Source of the DNA: Pantoea agglomerans
GTDB taxonomy: Bacteria > Pseudomonadota > Gammaproteobacteria > Enterobacterales > Enterobacteriaceae
NCBI RefSeq assembly: GCF_021397715.1
Contig: NZ_CP090207.1
Location: 2,294,001 to 2,358,000, forward strand
Length of the DNA: 64,000 bases
Direction: 5' to 3'
The position numbers were made by a program, and so were the translations under genes. This document shows, piece by piece, positions 25,228 to 35,144 of the stretch (position 1 is the first letter of the stretch; every line of letters starts with the position of its first letter). The notes beneath the pieces are model-generated. The model did not search any database and was not told where the DNA came from. It saw only the letters and a program-made list of their open reading frames with translations.

Positions 25228-26274
25228 TTAAACGCGCTTCAGCGACAGCGTCTGGCGTTTCTCAGCGGATTGCAGACCCAGCTCGATGAGTTCCATCACC
25301 TGAATCGCCTCTTCTGCCGTCACCGGATTACTGCCGCGACCGGCAATCGCATCACGGATGCCGGCATAGTAAGCCGGATAGTTACCCGGTTGCGTCAGCT
25401 GGCTGCTTTCCTTCAGTGAATCACCGTCAACCAGCGTCAGAGTGCCATCGCGCATGTCGTAGCCCCAATCCTCTTTCGGCGGGAAATCCCCGGATTTCAG
25501 GCGATCTTCCTGCGGGTCGAGACCATATTTGACGTAGCTGCCGCGCGTGCCGTGAACGGTATAACGCGGCGACTCGGCTGCCACCAGCATGCTGGCGTGC
25601 AGCACCACGCGGCGCTGCGGATAGGTCAGCGTGGCGTGGAAGTAGTCGGTGGTTTGCGCGCCCGGACGCATCTCGGCCAGATCGACATTGATCGCCACCG
25701 GCGGGCCAAACAGCTGCAGCGCCTGGTCCAGCAGATGCGGCCCAAGGTCATACCAGATGCCGCTGCCGGCGCCTTTCATTTCACGCCAGCGATTACGCAC
25801 TTCCAGCCGGAAACGGTCAAAGTGCGACTCAAAGTAGCGGACTTCACCCAGCGTACCGGCCTCTATCAGCGATTTCAGCGTCAGGAAGTCACTGTCCCAG
25901 CGGCGGTTATGGAACACCGATAGCAGCAGCCCTTTGGCTTTGGCTAACGCATCCAGCTCGCGTGCCTGTGACAACGTCACGGTAAAGGGCTTATCGACCA
26001 CCACATGCTTACCGGCATTCAGCGCCGCTTTTGCCAGCGGAAAGTGAGTGTCGTTGGGGGTCGGGATAACGATTAAGTGCAGAGAGGGGTCGTCCAGCAG
26101 CGCCTGCGGATCGGCCACTACCTGAACGGCAGGCCAGTCGGCGTGGACTTTACTGGCATCGCTACTGGAAATCGCGGCCAGCTCAACGTCCGGGGTGCCC
26201 GCAATCAGCGGGGCGTGAAATGTTTTGCTGGCAAAACCGTAACCGATTAGACCAACACGCAATTTATCGCTCAT
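25228..26274 (-). CDS. ydgJ: Gfo/Idh/MocA family oxidoreductase
   Basis: 348 residues matching E. coli YdgJ (346). N-terminal Rossmann LRVGLIGYGFASKTFHAPLIAG, then VIPTPNDTHFPLAKAALNAGKHVVVDKPF with the EKP-like DKP Lys, and the catalytic-type region GSGIWYDLGPHLLDQAL. It is an NAD(P)-dependent oxidoreductase, probably on a sugar or inositol; E. coli YdgJ has been linked to scyllo-inosose reduction, which I cannot confirm here. Start at MSDKLRVG with AGAGGA upstream; an ATG at 26301 lies inside the MITE-like repeat and is rejected. Confidence 0.92.
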   Translation of the reverse strand: MSDKLRVGLIGYGFASKTFHAPLIAGTPDVELAAISSSDASKVHADWPAVQVVADPQALLDDPSLHLIVIPTPNDTHFPLAKAALNAGKHVVVDKPFTVTLSQARELDALAKAKGLLLSVFHNRRWDSDFLTLKSLIEAGTLGEVRYFESHFDRFRLEVRNRWREMKGAGSGIWYDLGPHLLDQALQLFGPPVAINVDLAEMRPGAQTTDYFHATLTYPQRRVVLHASMLVAAESPRYTVHGTRGSYVKYGLDPQEDRLKSGDFPPKEDWGYDMRDGTLTLVDGDSLKESSQLTQPGNYPAYYAGIRDAIAGRGSNPVTAEEAIQVMELIELGLQSAEKRQTLSLKRV

Positions 26275-26287
26275 TTTAATTCCTCTT

Positions 26288-26433
26288 AGCGCCTTACCCA
26301 TCAGGCGTAATTGTTGCAGTCAGTCTGGACCGGGACAGCGCGGAATAACCGGAGCGTACTGGAAGTACGTGAGAATGGTGAGCACTGCCCGGGTTCAGAA
26401 TGACAAATAATATTGCCTGACTGGCCAGGCGCT
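26288..26433. repeat. MITE-like palindromic element, copy 1
   Basis: About 146 bp with terminal inverted repeats (AGCGCCT...TCAGGC at the left, GCCTGA...AGGCGCT at the right) and a partly self-complementary interior with GTACTGGAAGTAC. It shares most of its sequence with the element at 33149-33291 (GTAATTGTTGCAG, AGTCTGGAC, GTGAGCACTGC, TGACAAATAA). It sits directly upstream of the ydgJ ribosome-binding site, so ydgJ is transcribed through it or from within it. Confidence 0.8.
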
Positions 26434-26500
26434 TAGTTGCTAACCTGATTGATTTAAGACTATTAACCAGGCCAGGACAAGGAGGAATATCCCGAAAAAA

Positions 26501-27418
26501 CTAAGAGATAGCACTCTGGGTCATCGGCCAGGCGGTCTGCGCGGCCAGGTTGTCATGGGCGTCCTGATTGCGGCGACGGAAGTCACTGGGGCTGACACCG
26601 ACCCGCTTACGAAACACGCGGGAAAAGTAGAGCTGATCGTCATAGCCTACTTCCCGTCCCACCGTTGCAATCGGTTCCTGGGTGGTTTGCAGCAGCAGTT
26701 TGGCGCGGATCACTCGCTGATCTTCGCGCCAGCGCAGCAGATTCACCCCCATCTGCTCGCGGAACAGATGCGCCAGCCGTGACGGTGACAGACAGACATG
26801 GCGCGCCACCTCTTCAATTTTCACTTCGCTGGCCAGATGATTAGTGACGTACTGACAGGCTTCGATCACCCGTGGATCACGGATTAACTGATGACTGCGC
26901 GGATCTTCTTCCACCGCCCGCAGCAACAGCCGCTCCAGCAGGTTCATCGCCAGCTCTTCGGCAAAGCGGCGGCCGGAGTTATGGGTCTGTTCGATGCTGG
27001 CAAACAGCCGGTCAAACTCGCCACGCAGCGACTCCGGCAGCAGCAGACGGCCAACGCCCTCCTGCTCATCCTGCCAGCGCAGCCAGTCGTGCCAGTAAGC
27101 GCGCGGACGGAAATAGACCCAGCGATGAAACCACTGCGGGCTGTCGGGCGCGCGGCCATAGTAGTGTGCGGTTTTCGGCTGAAACAGCAGCATTTCGCCC
27201 GGCTCGCAGTCAAACGCCCGCTCGCCGTCAAATACCCGTCCTTTGCCTTTAATGGTGAGATTAAGGATGTAACCCTTCATGCCGTGCGGACGATCGATAA
27301 AAAAGTCCAGCGGACCGTCGGCGGTAATCGGCGTCAGCCCGGCTACCAGCCAGGCATTGAATGAATAACCCGGCAGCAAGGGGTTTTGCTGCCCGGCCGG
27401 GGATTCACGGTGATACAT
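26501..27418 (-). CDS. araC: arabinose regulator AraC
   Basis: 305 residues matching E. coli AraC (292) with a slightly longer C-terminus. N-terminal arabinose-binding/dimerisation domain: [52 protein letters not shown]-terminal two-HTH domain: [18 protein letters not shown] and [20 protein letters not shown]. It activates ara genes with L-arabinose and represses by looping without it. It lies 77 bp downstream of araH in the same direction, unlike E. coli where araC is next to araBAD. Confidence 0.96.
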   Translation of the reverse strand: MYHRESPAGQQNPLLPGYSFNAWLVAGLTPITADGPLDFFIDRPHGMKGYILNLTIKGKGRVFDGERAFDCEPGEMLLFQPKTAHYYGRAPDSPQWFHRWVYFRPRAYWHDWLRWQDEQEGVGRLLLPESLRGEFDRLFASIEQTHNSGRRFAEELAMNLLERLLLRAVEEDPRSHQLIRDPRVIEACQYVTNHLASEVKIEEVARHVCLSPSRLAHLFREQMGVNLLRWREDQRVIRAKLLLQTTQEPIATVGREVGYDDQLYFSRVFRKRVGVSPSDFRRRNQDAHDNLAAQTAWPMTQSAIS

Positions 27419-27451
27419 AGTGTCCTCACTCAGTCTGTCATTGATCGAATC

Positions 27452-27480
27452 ACCCGCAGACGCGTGCGGCGTCTGCGGGT
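27452..27480. terminator. hairpin between araH and araC
   Basis: ACCCGCAGACGC/GCGTCTGCGGGT, a perfect 12-bp stem with a 5-base loop and no T-tract on the minus strand. It may protect the araFGH mRNA end or attenuate read-through into araC. Confidence 0.55.
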
Positions 27481-27495
27481 TAACGGCTGGCCAAA

Positions 27496-28482
27496 TCAGG
27501 CTTTATGTTTCTGTTTGTAGCGGTCAAATATCACCGCCGCTAACAGTATCAGACCGCGCACCACATACTGTGAGAATGGCGAGATATTCAATAAATTCAT
27601 CGCATTCTCAACGGTACCGAGAATCAGCACCCCGGCCACCACATAGGAAATTTTACCGATGCCGCCCTTGAGCGAGACGCCACCCAGCACGCAGGCGGAA
27701 ATCACCACCAGTTCATAACCCAGCGAGGTCATTGGCTGCCCGCTGGTCATGCGTGAGGCCAGAATGATGCCCGCCGCCGCAGAAACCAGACCGGAGAGGA
27801 TGAAGATGATGATGCGGGTACGCACCACCGGCACACCGGCCAGTCGCGCCGCTTCTTCGTTGCCGCCAATGGCCAGCGTGTTGCGGCCAAAAGTGGTTTT
27901 GTTCAGCAAAAAGCCGAAGATCAGCATGGTGGCGATGGTCAGCCAGATGGGTGCAGGCACGCCCAGCCAGTTGGCAAAGCCCAGCGCGAAAAAGCGCTCA
28001 TCTTCGATACCAACCGCTTTGCCGTCAGAGAAGATGTAGGCCAGACCGCGCACGATCTGCATGGTCGCCAGGGTGGTGATCAACGCATTGATCTTCAGCC
28101 GGGCAATCACAAAGCCGTTGATAAAGCCGGTCAGCATACCCAGCACCAGGCCGGCGGCGACGCCGATCCACAGGCTTTCGGTCATGTTGATCACCACCGC
28201 CGTGACGACGCCGGCACAGGCAATCACCGACGCCACCGACAGGTCAAAATCGCCGGACGCCAGGCAGAACAGCATGCCGCAGGCGACCATGCCGGACATC
28301 GACATCGCCAGACCGAGGCCTTTCATATTGATAAAGGAACCAAAGTTCGGCACAAACACCGCACAGGCAATAAACAGCAGCGCAAACACCACCAGCATGC
28401 CGAAATTGTCCCAGATGCGACCAAACTGCAGGCCGCTGCGTGAGGCTGGCGGCGGCGTATTTGAGGTCGTGGATGAAGCCAT
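27496..28482 (-). CDS. araH: L-arabinose ABC transporter permease
   Basis: 328 residues, 8-10 TM segments of the BPD_transp_2 type, with the ATPase-coupling loop region [19 protein letters not shown]. It is the third gene of araFGH and 12 bases after araG. With AraG and AraF it forms the high-affinity arabinose importer in the inner membrane. Confidence 0.94.
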   Translation of the reverse strand: MASSTTSNTPPPASRSGLQFGRIWDNFGMLVVFALLFIACAVFVPNFGSFINMKGLGLAMSMSGMVACGMLFCLASGDFDLSVASVIACAGVVTAVVINMTESLWIGVAAGLVLGMLTGFINGFVIARLKINALITTLATMQIVRGLAYIFSDGKAVGIEDERFFALGFANWLGVPAPIWLTIATMLIFGFLLNKTTFGRNTLAIGGNEEAARLAGVPVVRTRIIIFILSGLVSAAAGIILASRMTSGQPMTSLGYELVVISACVLGGVSLKGGIGKISYVVAGVLILGTVENAMNLLNISPFSQYVVRGLILLAAVIFDRYKQKHKA

Positions 28483-28494
28483 GTTGCTCTCCTG

Positions 28495-30015
28495 TCAGGC
28501 CACGGCGGCCGCTTGTGTGGTTTTTGGCATTGCCAGGCTCAGCGTCTGCTGCTCCGTGGCGTCGTCATGCAGCACTTCACCGGCAATCGCCCCTTCACGC
28601 ATCACCACGATGCGATCGGCAAGCCCCATCACTTCCGGCAGATCGCTGGAGGCGAACAGCACGGCGATACCGTCGCTGGCCAGTTGGTAAATCAGGTTAT
28701 AAATTTCGTGTTTTGCGCCAACATCAATGCCGCGCGTCGGCTCATCCAGCAGGATCACCTTCATCTCTTCGGATAACCAGCGGCCGAGAATCGCCTTCTG
28801 CTGGTTGCCGCCGGAGAGGTTCATGATCAGCTGCTCTGCGCCTGGCGTTTTGATGTTGAGCGAACGGATGTGGCTGTCGGCGTTGCGGCTTTCCCAGTCG
28901 TTTTTGATCAGGCAGCCCGCGGTCAGGTTGTGACGCCGGGCGCTGATGTTGATGTTGTCGCGCACCGAGTGGACCGGAATAATGCCTTCGGCTTTCCGAT
29001 CTTCCGGGCAGAGCATAATACCGGCGCGGATAGCGTCGATCGGCTCGCGCAGCGTCAGCGGTTTACCGTCCAGCAATACCCGGCCGCTGCGCAGGCGCGT
29101 GCCGCCGAACAGCCCTTTCAGCAGTTCGCTGCGACCGGCACCGACCAGACCAAACAGCCCGACAATCTCACCCGCGTGGACCTTGAGCGAAATCGGCGTA
29201 CGGACGCCCTTCGCTTCCACCTGGTCCAGCTCAAGGCGCACAGCCCCTTTTTCACGCGGCGTATAACCGTAGATATCACCGAGGTTGCGGCCCACCATCG
29301 CCTGCACCAGGTCGTCATGATGGGTATTTGCCATGTCGGTAAAGGTCCGGACATAGCGGCCATCTTTAAATACCGTGATGGCGTCGCTTAGGGCAAAAAT
29401 CTCCTCCATCCGGTGTGATACATACAGCACCACCCGGCCTTCCTGACGAAGCTGGCGGATGACGCGGAACAGGTTGTCGATTTCGCGCGCCGACAGCGAA
29501 CTGGTCGGTTCATCAAAGGCGATAATGCGCGCGTTACGCGCCAGCGCTTTGGCGATCTCCACCATCTGCCACTGACCCAGCGACAGGTATTTCAGCGGCA
29601 TATCGGGATCGATATCCATGCCGAGGTTTTTCAGTTGCAGGCCAGCTTCATAACGCATCAGCTTACGGTTGACCAGCCCATGTTTGTGCGGGATCTGACC
29701 GAGGTAGATGTTCTCCGCCACGCTCATTTCCGGCACCAGATGCAGCTCCTGGTAAATAATGGCCACGCCCGCGTCCAGCGCATCGGTCGTACGCTGAAAG
29801 CTCATCGGCTGGCCTTTAATCCGGATCTCACCGCCGCTGGGCTGATAGCTGCCGCTGAGAATTTTCAGCAGCGTCGATTTGCCCGCCCCGTTTTCGCCCA
29901 TTAAGGCGTGGACTTCACCGCTGCGGCAGTCGAACGAGATATCCTGCAGCGCTTTCACGCCAGGAAAGGTTTTACTGATGCCATGAAACGACAGAAAAGC
30001 TGAATCAGTGTTCAT
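28495..30015 (-). CDS. araG: L-arabinose ABC transporter ATPase
   Basis: 506 residues (E. coli 504), two fused ABC domains as in RbsA/MglA. The N-domain has Walker A GENGAGKS, signature LSLGQ and Walker B IIAFDEP. The C-domain has a degenerate Walker A (GLVGAGRSE) but an intact LSGGNQQK and ILLDEP, typical of this subfamily. Start at MNTDSAF, with GAGG 7 bases upstream; a longer frame to 30114 adds unrelated residues. Confidence 0.95.
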   Translation of the reverse strand: MNTDSAFLSFHGISKTFPGVKALQDISFDCRSGEVHALMGENGAGKSTLLKILSGSYQPSGGEIRIKGQPMSFQRTTDALDAGVAIIYQELHLVPEMSVAENIYLGQIPHKHGLVNRKLMRYEAGLQLKNLGMDIDPDMPLKYLSLGQWQMVEIAKALARNARIIAFDEPTSSLSAREIDNLFRVIRQLRQEGRVVLYVSHRMEEIFALSDAITVFKDGRYVRTFTDMANTHHDDLVQAMVGRNLGDIYGYTPREKGAVRLELDQVEAKGVRTPISLKVHAGEIVGLFGLVGAGRSELLKGLFGGTRLRSGRVLLDGKPLTLREPIDAIRAGIMLCPEDRKAEGIIPVHSVRDNINISARRHNLTAGCLIKNDWESRNADSHIRSLNIKTPGAEQLIMNLSGGNQQKAILGRWLSEEMKVILLDEPTRGIDVGAKHEIYNLIYQLASDGIAVLFASSDLPEVMGLADRIVVMREGAIAGEVLHDDATEQQTLSLAMPKTTQAAAVA

Positions 30016-30084
30016 GTTTATCCTCACTCTTTCGCGCCGCAGGCAGGCCAGCGGCGCGAACAATCCAGGCTGACACTCAGATAC

Positions 30085-30106
30085 GCCGGTGTGGTCAGAC
30101 ACCGGC
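30085..30106. promoter_or_regulatory. intercistronic hairpin araF-araG
   Basis: GCCGGTGT-GGTCAG-ACACCGGC, a perfect 8-bp stem just after the araF stop. Such hairpins commonly stabilise the abundant binding-protein mRNA relative to the downstream ATPase and permease. Confidence 0.6.
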
Positions 30107-30117
30107 ACGCGCAAGGT

Positions 30118-31101
30118 TTACATCAGCCCTTTTTTCGCCAGTTCGGTCTTGAAGTTGTCGCGGGTGATTAACACCACGTCGGTAACTTCGGTGAATTTTG
30201 GTGGCTCTTCGCCTTTGCTGACCCAGTTGTAGAGCATCTGGCTACTTTTGTAGCCATGAACATCCGGGCTTGGCAGCAGCGAGCCGTAGAAGCCGGTCGC
30301 TTTGTCTTTCGACAGTTCGCTGATGGCATCAACGCCGTTAATGCCGATACCGATGACGTCAGCCGCTTTGAAACCCTGGCCTTCGGTGGCGCGCACGCCG
30401 CCCAGCACGGTGTTGTCGTTCATGCCGACAATCAGCCAGTGTTTCACTTCCGGATGCTGCACCAGCAGCGAGTTACCGGCATCGAATGCGCCAGGAATAT
30501 CGTTGGATTTGGTCGGCACCTGGTAGATCTGCGCGGCCGGGAAGCCCGCGGCTTTGATCGCGTCCATCGAGCCGCCGGTACGACGACGCGCGGTGTCGAG
30601 TTCGTTCGCGGTAATTGCCATCACGCCGGTGGTTTTCGCATCCCAGCCGCGCTTCTGCATCTCTTTGTAGAGTTCCTGACCCTGACGCTCACCAATTTTG
30701 GTGGCGGCCATCATCACCAGCGGAACGGTATCCATCGGCTTGCCTTTGGCGGTGACGAACTGGTCATCGACCGCAATCACCTTCAGACCGTAGCCACGCG
30801 CTTTGGCCATGATGGCGGAACCGAGTTTGGGATCGGGCGTACAGATAACGAAGCCTTTTGCGCCATTGGCGGCCAGGCTATCGATGGCGTTAAGGGTTTT
30901 CTCACCATCGGGAACGGCAATCTTAATCACGTCAAAGCCTAAATCCTTACCGGCCTTATCGGCGAACTTCCACTCGGTCTGGAACCAGGGTTCCTCCGGT
31001 TGCTTGACTAAGAAACCGAGCTTCATGGTCTCGGCGATAGCGGATTGTGACATAACCGCTGCCAGGCCGATGGCCGCGAACGCTTTAGTGAATTTATGCA
31101 T
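30118..31101 (-). CDS. araF: L-arabinose periplasmic binding protein
   Basis: 327 residues (E. coli 329) with signal peptide MHKFTKAFAAIGLAAVMSQ ending at SAIA-E. Family blocks: MKLGFLVKQPEEPWFQTEW, KTLNAIDSLAANGAKG, ANELDTARRRTGGSM, GMNDNTVLGGVRA. It captures L-arabinose in the periplasm for AraGH. First gene of the araFGH unit, divergent from araB. Confidence 0.96.
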   Translation of the reverse strand: MHKFTKAFAAIGLAAVMSQSAIAETMKLGFLVKQPEEPWFQTEWKFADKAGKDLGFDVIKIAVPDGEKTLNAIDSLAANGAKGFVICTPDPKLGSAIMAKARGYGLKVIAVDDQFVTAKGKPMDTVPLVMMAATKIGERQGQELYKEMQKRGWDAKTTGVMAITANELDTARRRTGGSMDAIKAAGFPAAQIYQVPTKSNDIPGAFDAGNSLLVQHPEVKHWLIVGMNDNTVLGGVRATEGQGFKAADVIGIGINGVDAISELSKDKATGFYGSLLPSPDVHGYKSSQMLYNWVSKGEEPPKFTEVTDVVLITRDNFKTELAKKGLM

Positions 31102-31466
31102 GATGCTCTCCGGTACCAGGTTGTTTTTCTCTGCTATTAACGAATCGGTGTAAACGTTACCAGTTTGTTTTGATTTGTGGGTACAGCCATAAATCAGTGC
31201 GTTAGGACGCTAACTGCTGAAAGCCTGTTCAGACGCTGCGCTAGTTTTAACGGGATTAGCGAAGAAAAATGTAGAGCGGTATCACATCTTAAAATCACGG
31301 CAGAATGGTCCATATATTCAGCAAATTTAACCGGACGTTAACTTTTGCAATGGATCACAAAATCACTGTCGATGACAGAAAAGTGCATATTGTCAGCCAG
31401 CCATGACTAACCGTTCTGGCGCGTCGGACACAGGATGTAAGGGTTCATTAACTACAGGAGATTCCG
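31102..31466. promoter_or_regulatory. araF/araB divergent control region with AraC and CRP sites
   Basis: 365 bp without a gene. An AraC I1-like half-site at 31298-31314 (CGGCAGAATGGTCCATA; GC and TCCATA match) is followed exactly 21 bp later by a weaker one at 31319-31335 (CAGCAAATTTAACCGGA), reading toward araB like araI1-I2. A CRP-like site TTTGC-N6-TCACA lies at 31344-31359. A weaker third half-site ending CCATA lies at 31176-31192 and could serve as a distal looping site. Confidence 0.7.
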
Positions 31467-33164
31467 ATGCGTGCTGGAGCCATCACCCTTGGGCTGGACT
31501 TTGGTAGTGATTCGGTGCGTGCGCTGGCCGTCGATTGTCATAGCGGCAAAGAGCTGCAGAGTGCGGTGGTCAGTTACCCGCGCTGGCAACAGGGCTTGTA
31601 CAGCGATCCACACACCAACCGTTTTCGTCACCATCCGCAGGATTATATCGATGCGATGGAACAGGCGATGCTCGGCGTTCTGAATGCACTTAGCGAGACG
31701 CAGCGCGCCGCCGTGGTCGGGATTGGCGTCGATACCACTGGCTCGACCCCGGCGCCGATCGATCGCGACGGCAACGTGCTGGCGCTACGCCCCGAGTTTG
31801 CTGACAACCCCAACGCCATGTTTGTGTTGTGGAAAGATCACACCGCCATTGAAGAGGCGGAAGAGATTAACCAGCTCTGTCACAGCGGCCGTTTTCAGGA
31901 TTACAGCCGCTATATTGGCGGCATTTACTCCTCTGAATGGTTCTGGGCCAAGATTCTGCACGTTTCACGCGAAGATGCGGCGGTACGTGACGCGGCAGTC
32001 TCCTGGGTGGAGCTGTGTGACTGGGTCCCGGCGCTGCTGAGCGGCACCACCGCACCCGATCGTCTGCGTCGTGGACGCTGCGCCGCCGGACATAAAGCGC
32101 TGTGGCACGGTGACTGGAACGGCCTGCCCGAGGCCGATTTCCTTAACGCCCTCGACCCGATGCTGACGCAACAGCTCGACTCTCCGCTGTTCAGCGACAC
32201 CTGGACCGCTGACCTGCCGGTCGGCACCCTGAGCCCGGAATGGGCGCAGCGGCTCGGTCTGCCGCAGACGGTGACCCTCTCCGGCGGCGCGTTTGACTGC
32301 CATATGGGCGCAGTCGGCGGCGGCGCGAAGCCTTATACCCTGGTGAAAGTGATTGGCACCTCTACCTGCGACATCCTGATTGCGGATACTGAAAAGGTCG
32401 GCGATCGCGACATCAAAGGCATCTGCGGTCAGGTCGATGGCAGCGTGATGCCGGGCGCTATCGGGCTGGAAGCGGGACAGTCAGCCTTTGGTGATATCTA
32501 TGCCTGGTTCAGCCGCCTGCTGGGCTGGCCGCTGCAGCTGGCGGCGGAACGTCATCCGGCGCTGAAACCGCAGCTGGCAGAGATGCAGAAGACGCTGATC
32601 AAAGATCTGACCGAGGCCTGGGCGGCCAATCCGCAGCTCGATCATCTGCCGGTGGTGCTCGACTGGTTTAACGGTCGCCGCACGCCGAACGCCAACCAGC
32701 GTCTGAAAGGCGTGATTACCGACCTGAATCTCGGCACCGATGCGCCCGCGCTGTTTGGCGGCCTGGTTGCCGCCACCGCCTTTGGCGCGCGCGCCATTAT
32801 GGAATGCTTTGAGCAGCAGCAGATCCCGGTGGAAAATATCCTGACTCTCGGCGGCATCGCGCGTAAATCGCCCGCCATTATGCAGGCCTGTTGTGACGTG
32901 ATGAACCGTCCGCTGGATATCGTCGCCTCAGACGAATGCTGTGCGCTGGGCGCGGCGATTTTCGCCGCCGTCGCGGCGGGCGTCTACCCCAGCGTGCCGG
33001 AGGCCCAGCAGGTGATGGCCAGTCCGATCGCCGTCACGCTGCAGCCCGATCCGGCGCGCGTGGCGCGCTATCAACAACTCTATCAACGCTATCAACAATG
33101 GTGCGTGACGGCTGAACCGCAATACGCCGCCCGCCCCGCTTCCGCTAAGAGCCTATCCCAGTAG
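31467..33164 (+). CDS. araB: L-ribulokinase
   Basis: 565 residues (E. coli 566), FGGY kinase family. N-terminal phosphate-binding [16 protein letters not shown], substrate region [12 protein letters not shown], and C-terminal ATP site [18 protein letters not shown]. It phosphorylates L-ribulose. The last codons and the TAG stop lie inside the left inverted repeat of the MITE-like element (starting 33149), so the C-terminal SLSQ is element-encoded. ACAGGAG precedes the ATG. araA follows after 146 bp filled by that element. Confidence 0.95.
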   Translation: MRAGAITLGLDFGSDSVRALAVDCHSGKELQSAVVSYPRWQQGLYSDPHTNRFRHHPQDYIDAMEQAMLGVLNALSETQRAAVVGIGVDTTGSTPAPIDRDGNVLALRPEFADNPNAMFVLWKDHTAIEEAEEINQLCHSGRFQDYSRYIGGIYSSEWFWAKILHVSREDAAVRDAAVSWVELCDWVPALLSGTTAPDRLRRGRCAAGHKALWHGDWNGLPEADFLNALDPMLTQQLDSPLFSDTWTADLPVGTLSPEWAQRLGLPQTVTLSGGAFDCHMGAVGGGAKPYTLVKVIGTSTCDILIADTEKVGDRDIKGICGQVDGSVMPGAIGLEAGQSAFGDIYAWFSRLLGWPLQLAAERHPALKPQLAEMQKTLIKDLTEAWAANPQLDHLPVVLDWFNGRRTPNANQRLKGVITDLNLGTDAPALFGGLVAATAFGARAIMECFEQQQIPVENILTLGGIARKSPAIMQACCDVMNRPLDIVASDECCALGAAIFAAVAAGVYPSVPEAQQVMASPIAVTLQPDPARVARYQQLYQRYQQWCVTAEPQYAARPASAKSLSQ

Positions 33165-33291
33165 GCGTAATTGTTGCAGGCAGTCTGGACACGAACCGCG
33201 CGGAACAACCAGGCGTACACCGAGTACGTGAGGATTGTGAGCACTGCTCAGGTTCAGACTGACAAATAAAATAGCCTATTGGGGTAGGCTC
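33149..33291. repeat. MITE-like palindromic element, copy 2, between araB and araA
   Basis: 143 bp with 18-bp terminal inverted repeats (GAGCCTATCCCAGTAGGC and the complement of GCCTATTGGGGTAGGCTC; 16 of 18 match). The inner part is also partly palindromic. It fills the araB-araA gap and supplies the araB stop codon, so it is transcribed as a long hairpin inside the araBA mRNA. The araA ribosome-binding site follows the right end directly. Confidence 0.85.
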
Positions 33292-33310
33292 AAAGTAAAG
33301 GAGCGATCTT

Positions 33311-34810
33311 ATGGAACAATTAAACAGCTACAGCGTATGGTTTGTGATTGGCACGCAGCACCTCTACGGGGCGGAGACATTACGCCAGGTCGAACAACAT
33401 GCGCGTCAGGTGGTCGAGGGATTAAATCAGGCCGGTCTGCCACTGCGTCTGGAGCTGAAACCGCTGGTGAAATCACCGGACGAAGCGCTGACCCTGTGCC
33501 GCGACGCCAATCACGATAACCAGTGCGTCGGCATCATTACCTGGCTGCATACTTTTTCACCAGCCAAAATGTGGATTGGCGGCCTCAGCGTGCTGAATAA
33601 ACCGCTGCTGCAATTCCATACCCAGTTCAATGCTGAAATCCCGTGGGACAGCATGGACATGGACTTTATGAACCTGAACCAGACCGCACACGGCGGCCGT
33701 GAGTTTGGCTTTATCGGCGCGCGCATGGGGCTGCAACACAGCGTGGTCACCGGTCACTGGCAGGATGGCGCCAGCCAGCAGCGTCTGGGTCACTGGATGC
33801 ACGCAGCGCTGGCGAAACAGGCCAGCCAGCAGCTGAAAGTGGCACGCTTCGGCGACAACATGCGCGAAGTGGCGGTCACCGAAGGCGATAAAGTCGCAGC
33901 GCAGATTCAGTTCGGCTACTCAGTCAATGGCTGGGGCGTTGGCGACCTGGTTGAGGTGATCAATCAGGTGAGTGACGGCGACGTCAATGCGCTGATCGAC
34001 GAGTATGAAAGCCTCTATCGCTTTACCGACGTGGCGGCTTCTGGTGGCGAAAAACGGCAGAACGTGCTGGATGCCGCACGCATCGAGCTCGGCCTGAAGC
34101 GTTTCCTGGAAGCGGAAGGCTGCCACGCTTTCACTACCAACTTCCAGACGCTGCACGGCATGACGCAGTTGCCAGGTCTGGCGGTGCAGCGTCTGATGGG
34201 CCAGGGTTACGGCTTTGCCGGTGAAGGCGACTGGAAAACCGCTGCGCTGCTGCGCATCTTCAAAGTGCTGGCTGGCGACCGCAAAGGTGGCACCTCATTT
34301 ATGGAGGATTACACCTATCACTTCTCTCCGGGTAACGATCTGGTGCTTGGCTCTCACATGCTGGAAGTCTGCCCCTCGATCGCCATTGAAGAGAAGCCGC
34401 TGATCGATGTGCAGTTCCTCGGCATTGGCGATAAAGCCGATCCGGCCCGCATGATCTTCTCTACACCGGCGGGTCGTGCAATTAACGCCAGCGTCATCGA
34501 TATGGGCGATCGTTTCCGTCTGCTGGTTAACGTGGTGGATGCGATAGAACAGCCTAAGCCGCTGCCGAAGCTGCCGGTGGCGCGCGCACTGTGGAAAGCC
34601 CAGCCATCACTGGCGACCGCGTCCGAAGCGTGGATTCTGGGCGGCGGCGCGCACCATACGGTGTTCAGCCAGGCGCTGACGCTGGATGATATGTATCTGT
34701 ACGGTGAAATGAACGACATCGAAGTGTTGGTGATTGATGAGCACACCCGGTTACCTGCGTTTAAAGATGCGCTGCGCTGGAACGAAGCGTATTACCGGCT
34801 GAAACGTTAA
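33311..34810 (+). CDS. araA: L-arabinose isomerase
   Basis: 499 residues (E. coli 500). Blocks typical of Ara[46 protein letters not shown] and [18 protein letters not shown]; Mn ligands are expected among the Glu and His of the last region and [12 protein letters not shown]. It converts L-arabinose to L-ribulose. AAGGAG lies 8 bases before the ATG. araD, which follows araA in E. coli, is missing here. Confidence 0.96.
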   Translation: MEQLNSYSVWFVIGTQHLYGAETLRQVEQHARQVVEGLNQAGLPLRLELKPLVKSPDEALTLCRDANHDNQCVGIITWLHTFSPAKMWIGGLSVLNKPLLQFHTQFNAEIPWDSMDMDFMNLNQTAHGGREFGFIGARMGLQHSVVTGHWQDGASQQRLGHWMHAALAKQASQQLKVARFGDNMREVAVTEGDKVAAQIQFGYSVNGWGVGDLVEVINQVSDGDVNALIDEYESLYRFTDVAASGGEKRQNVLDAARIELGLKRFLEAEGCHAFTTNFQTLHGMTQLPGLAVQRLMGQGYGFAGEGDWKTAALLRIFKVLAGDRKGGTSFMEDYTYHFSPGNDLVLGSHMLEVCPSIAIEEKPLIDVQFLGIGDKADPARMIFSTPAGRAINASVIDMGDRFRLLVNVVDAIEQPKPLPKLPVARALWKAQPSLATASEAWILGGGAHHTVFSQALTLDDMYLYGEMNDIEVLVIDEHTRLPAFKDALRWNEAYYRLKR

Positions 34811-34864
34811 TAACCAAAAGGCGCTGTTCATTTTTTAATTAGCAACGCGCCAGATTAAATGAAA

Positions 34865-34900
34865 CCACCGATGCAGGCTTTTGCGGCATCGGTTTTTTTA
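34865..34900 (+). terminator. terminator of araBA
   Basis: ACCGATGC/GCATCGGT stem (34867-34893) with a loop of 11 bases and seven T residues after it, 55 bases beyond the araA stop. Confidence 0.88.
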
Positions 34901-35144
34901 TATAAACGGTGCTATTCAGTCGGGAATAACAGGCGTTCCGTAAAGTCGCCATAAATAGATCCCGGTAGCCCCGGCCGCCGGGCTATTCTCCTCATCCGTC
35001 AGGCTCGCCCGCAAGCGGGCCCACGCTTCGCGTTGTTCAAAAACGTTCCCGGCGTTTTTGTCCATGCGGCGGACGCTTTACTCCACTGCCCGTCACCTCC
35101 TCCTTTTTGCTAGTTCAGCGCATATTTTTAAAAGCCATGATCAA
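34901..35144. other. non-coding leader of the repeat array
   Basis: No supportable ORF. It contains a GCCCGC-AA-GCGGGC hairpin near 35008-35022 and a terminator-like AAAAACG/CGTTTTT stem at 35039-35059. It ends in the sequence that precedes each array unit (ATGATCAAGCCC). Confidence 0.4.

Noticed and set aside
26283..26433. ERIC/IRU element
   Set aside because: Size and palindromic nature are similar, but the ERIC core and ends do not match; it is better described as a different MITE-like family.
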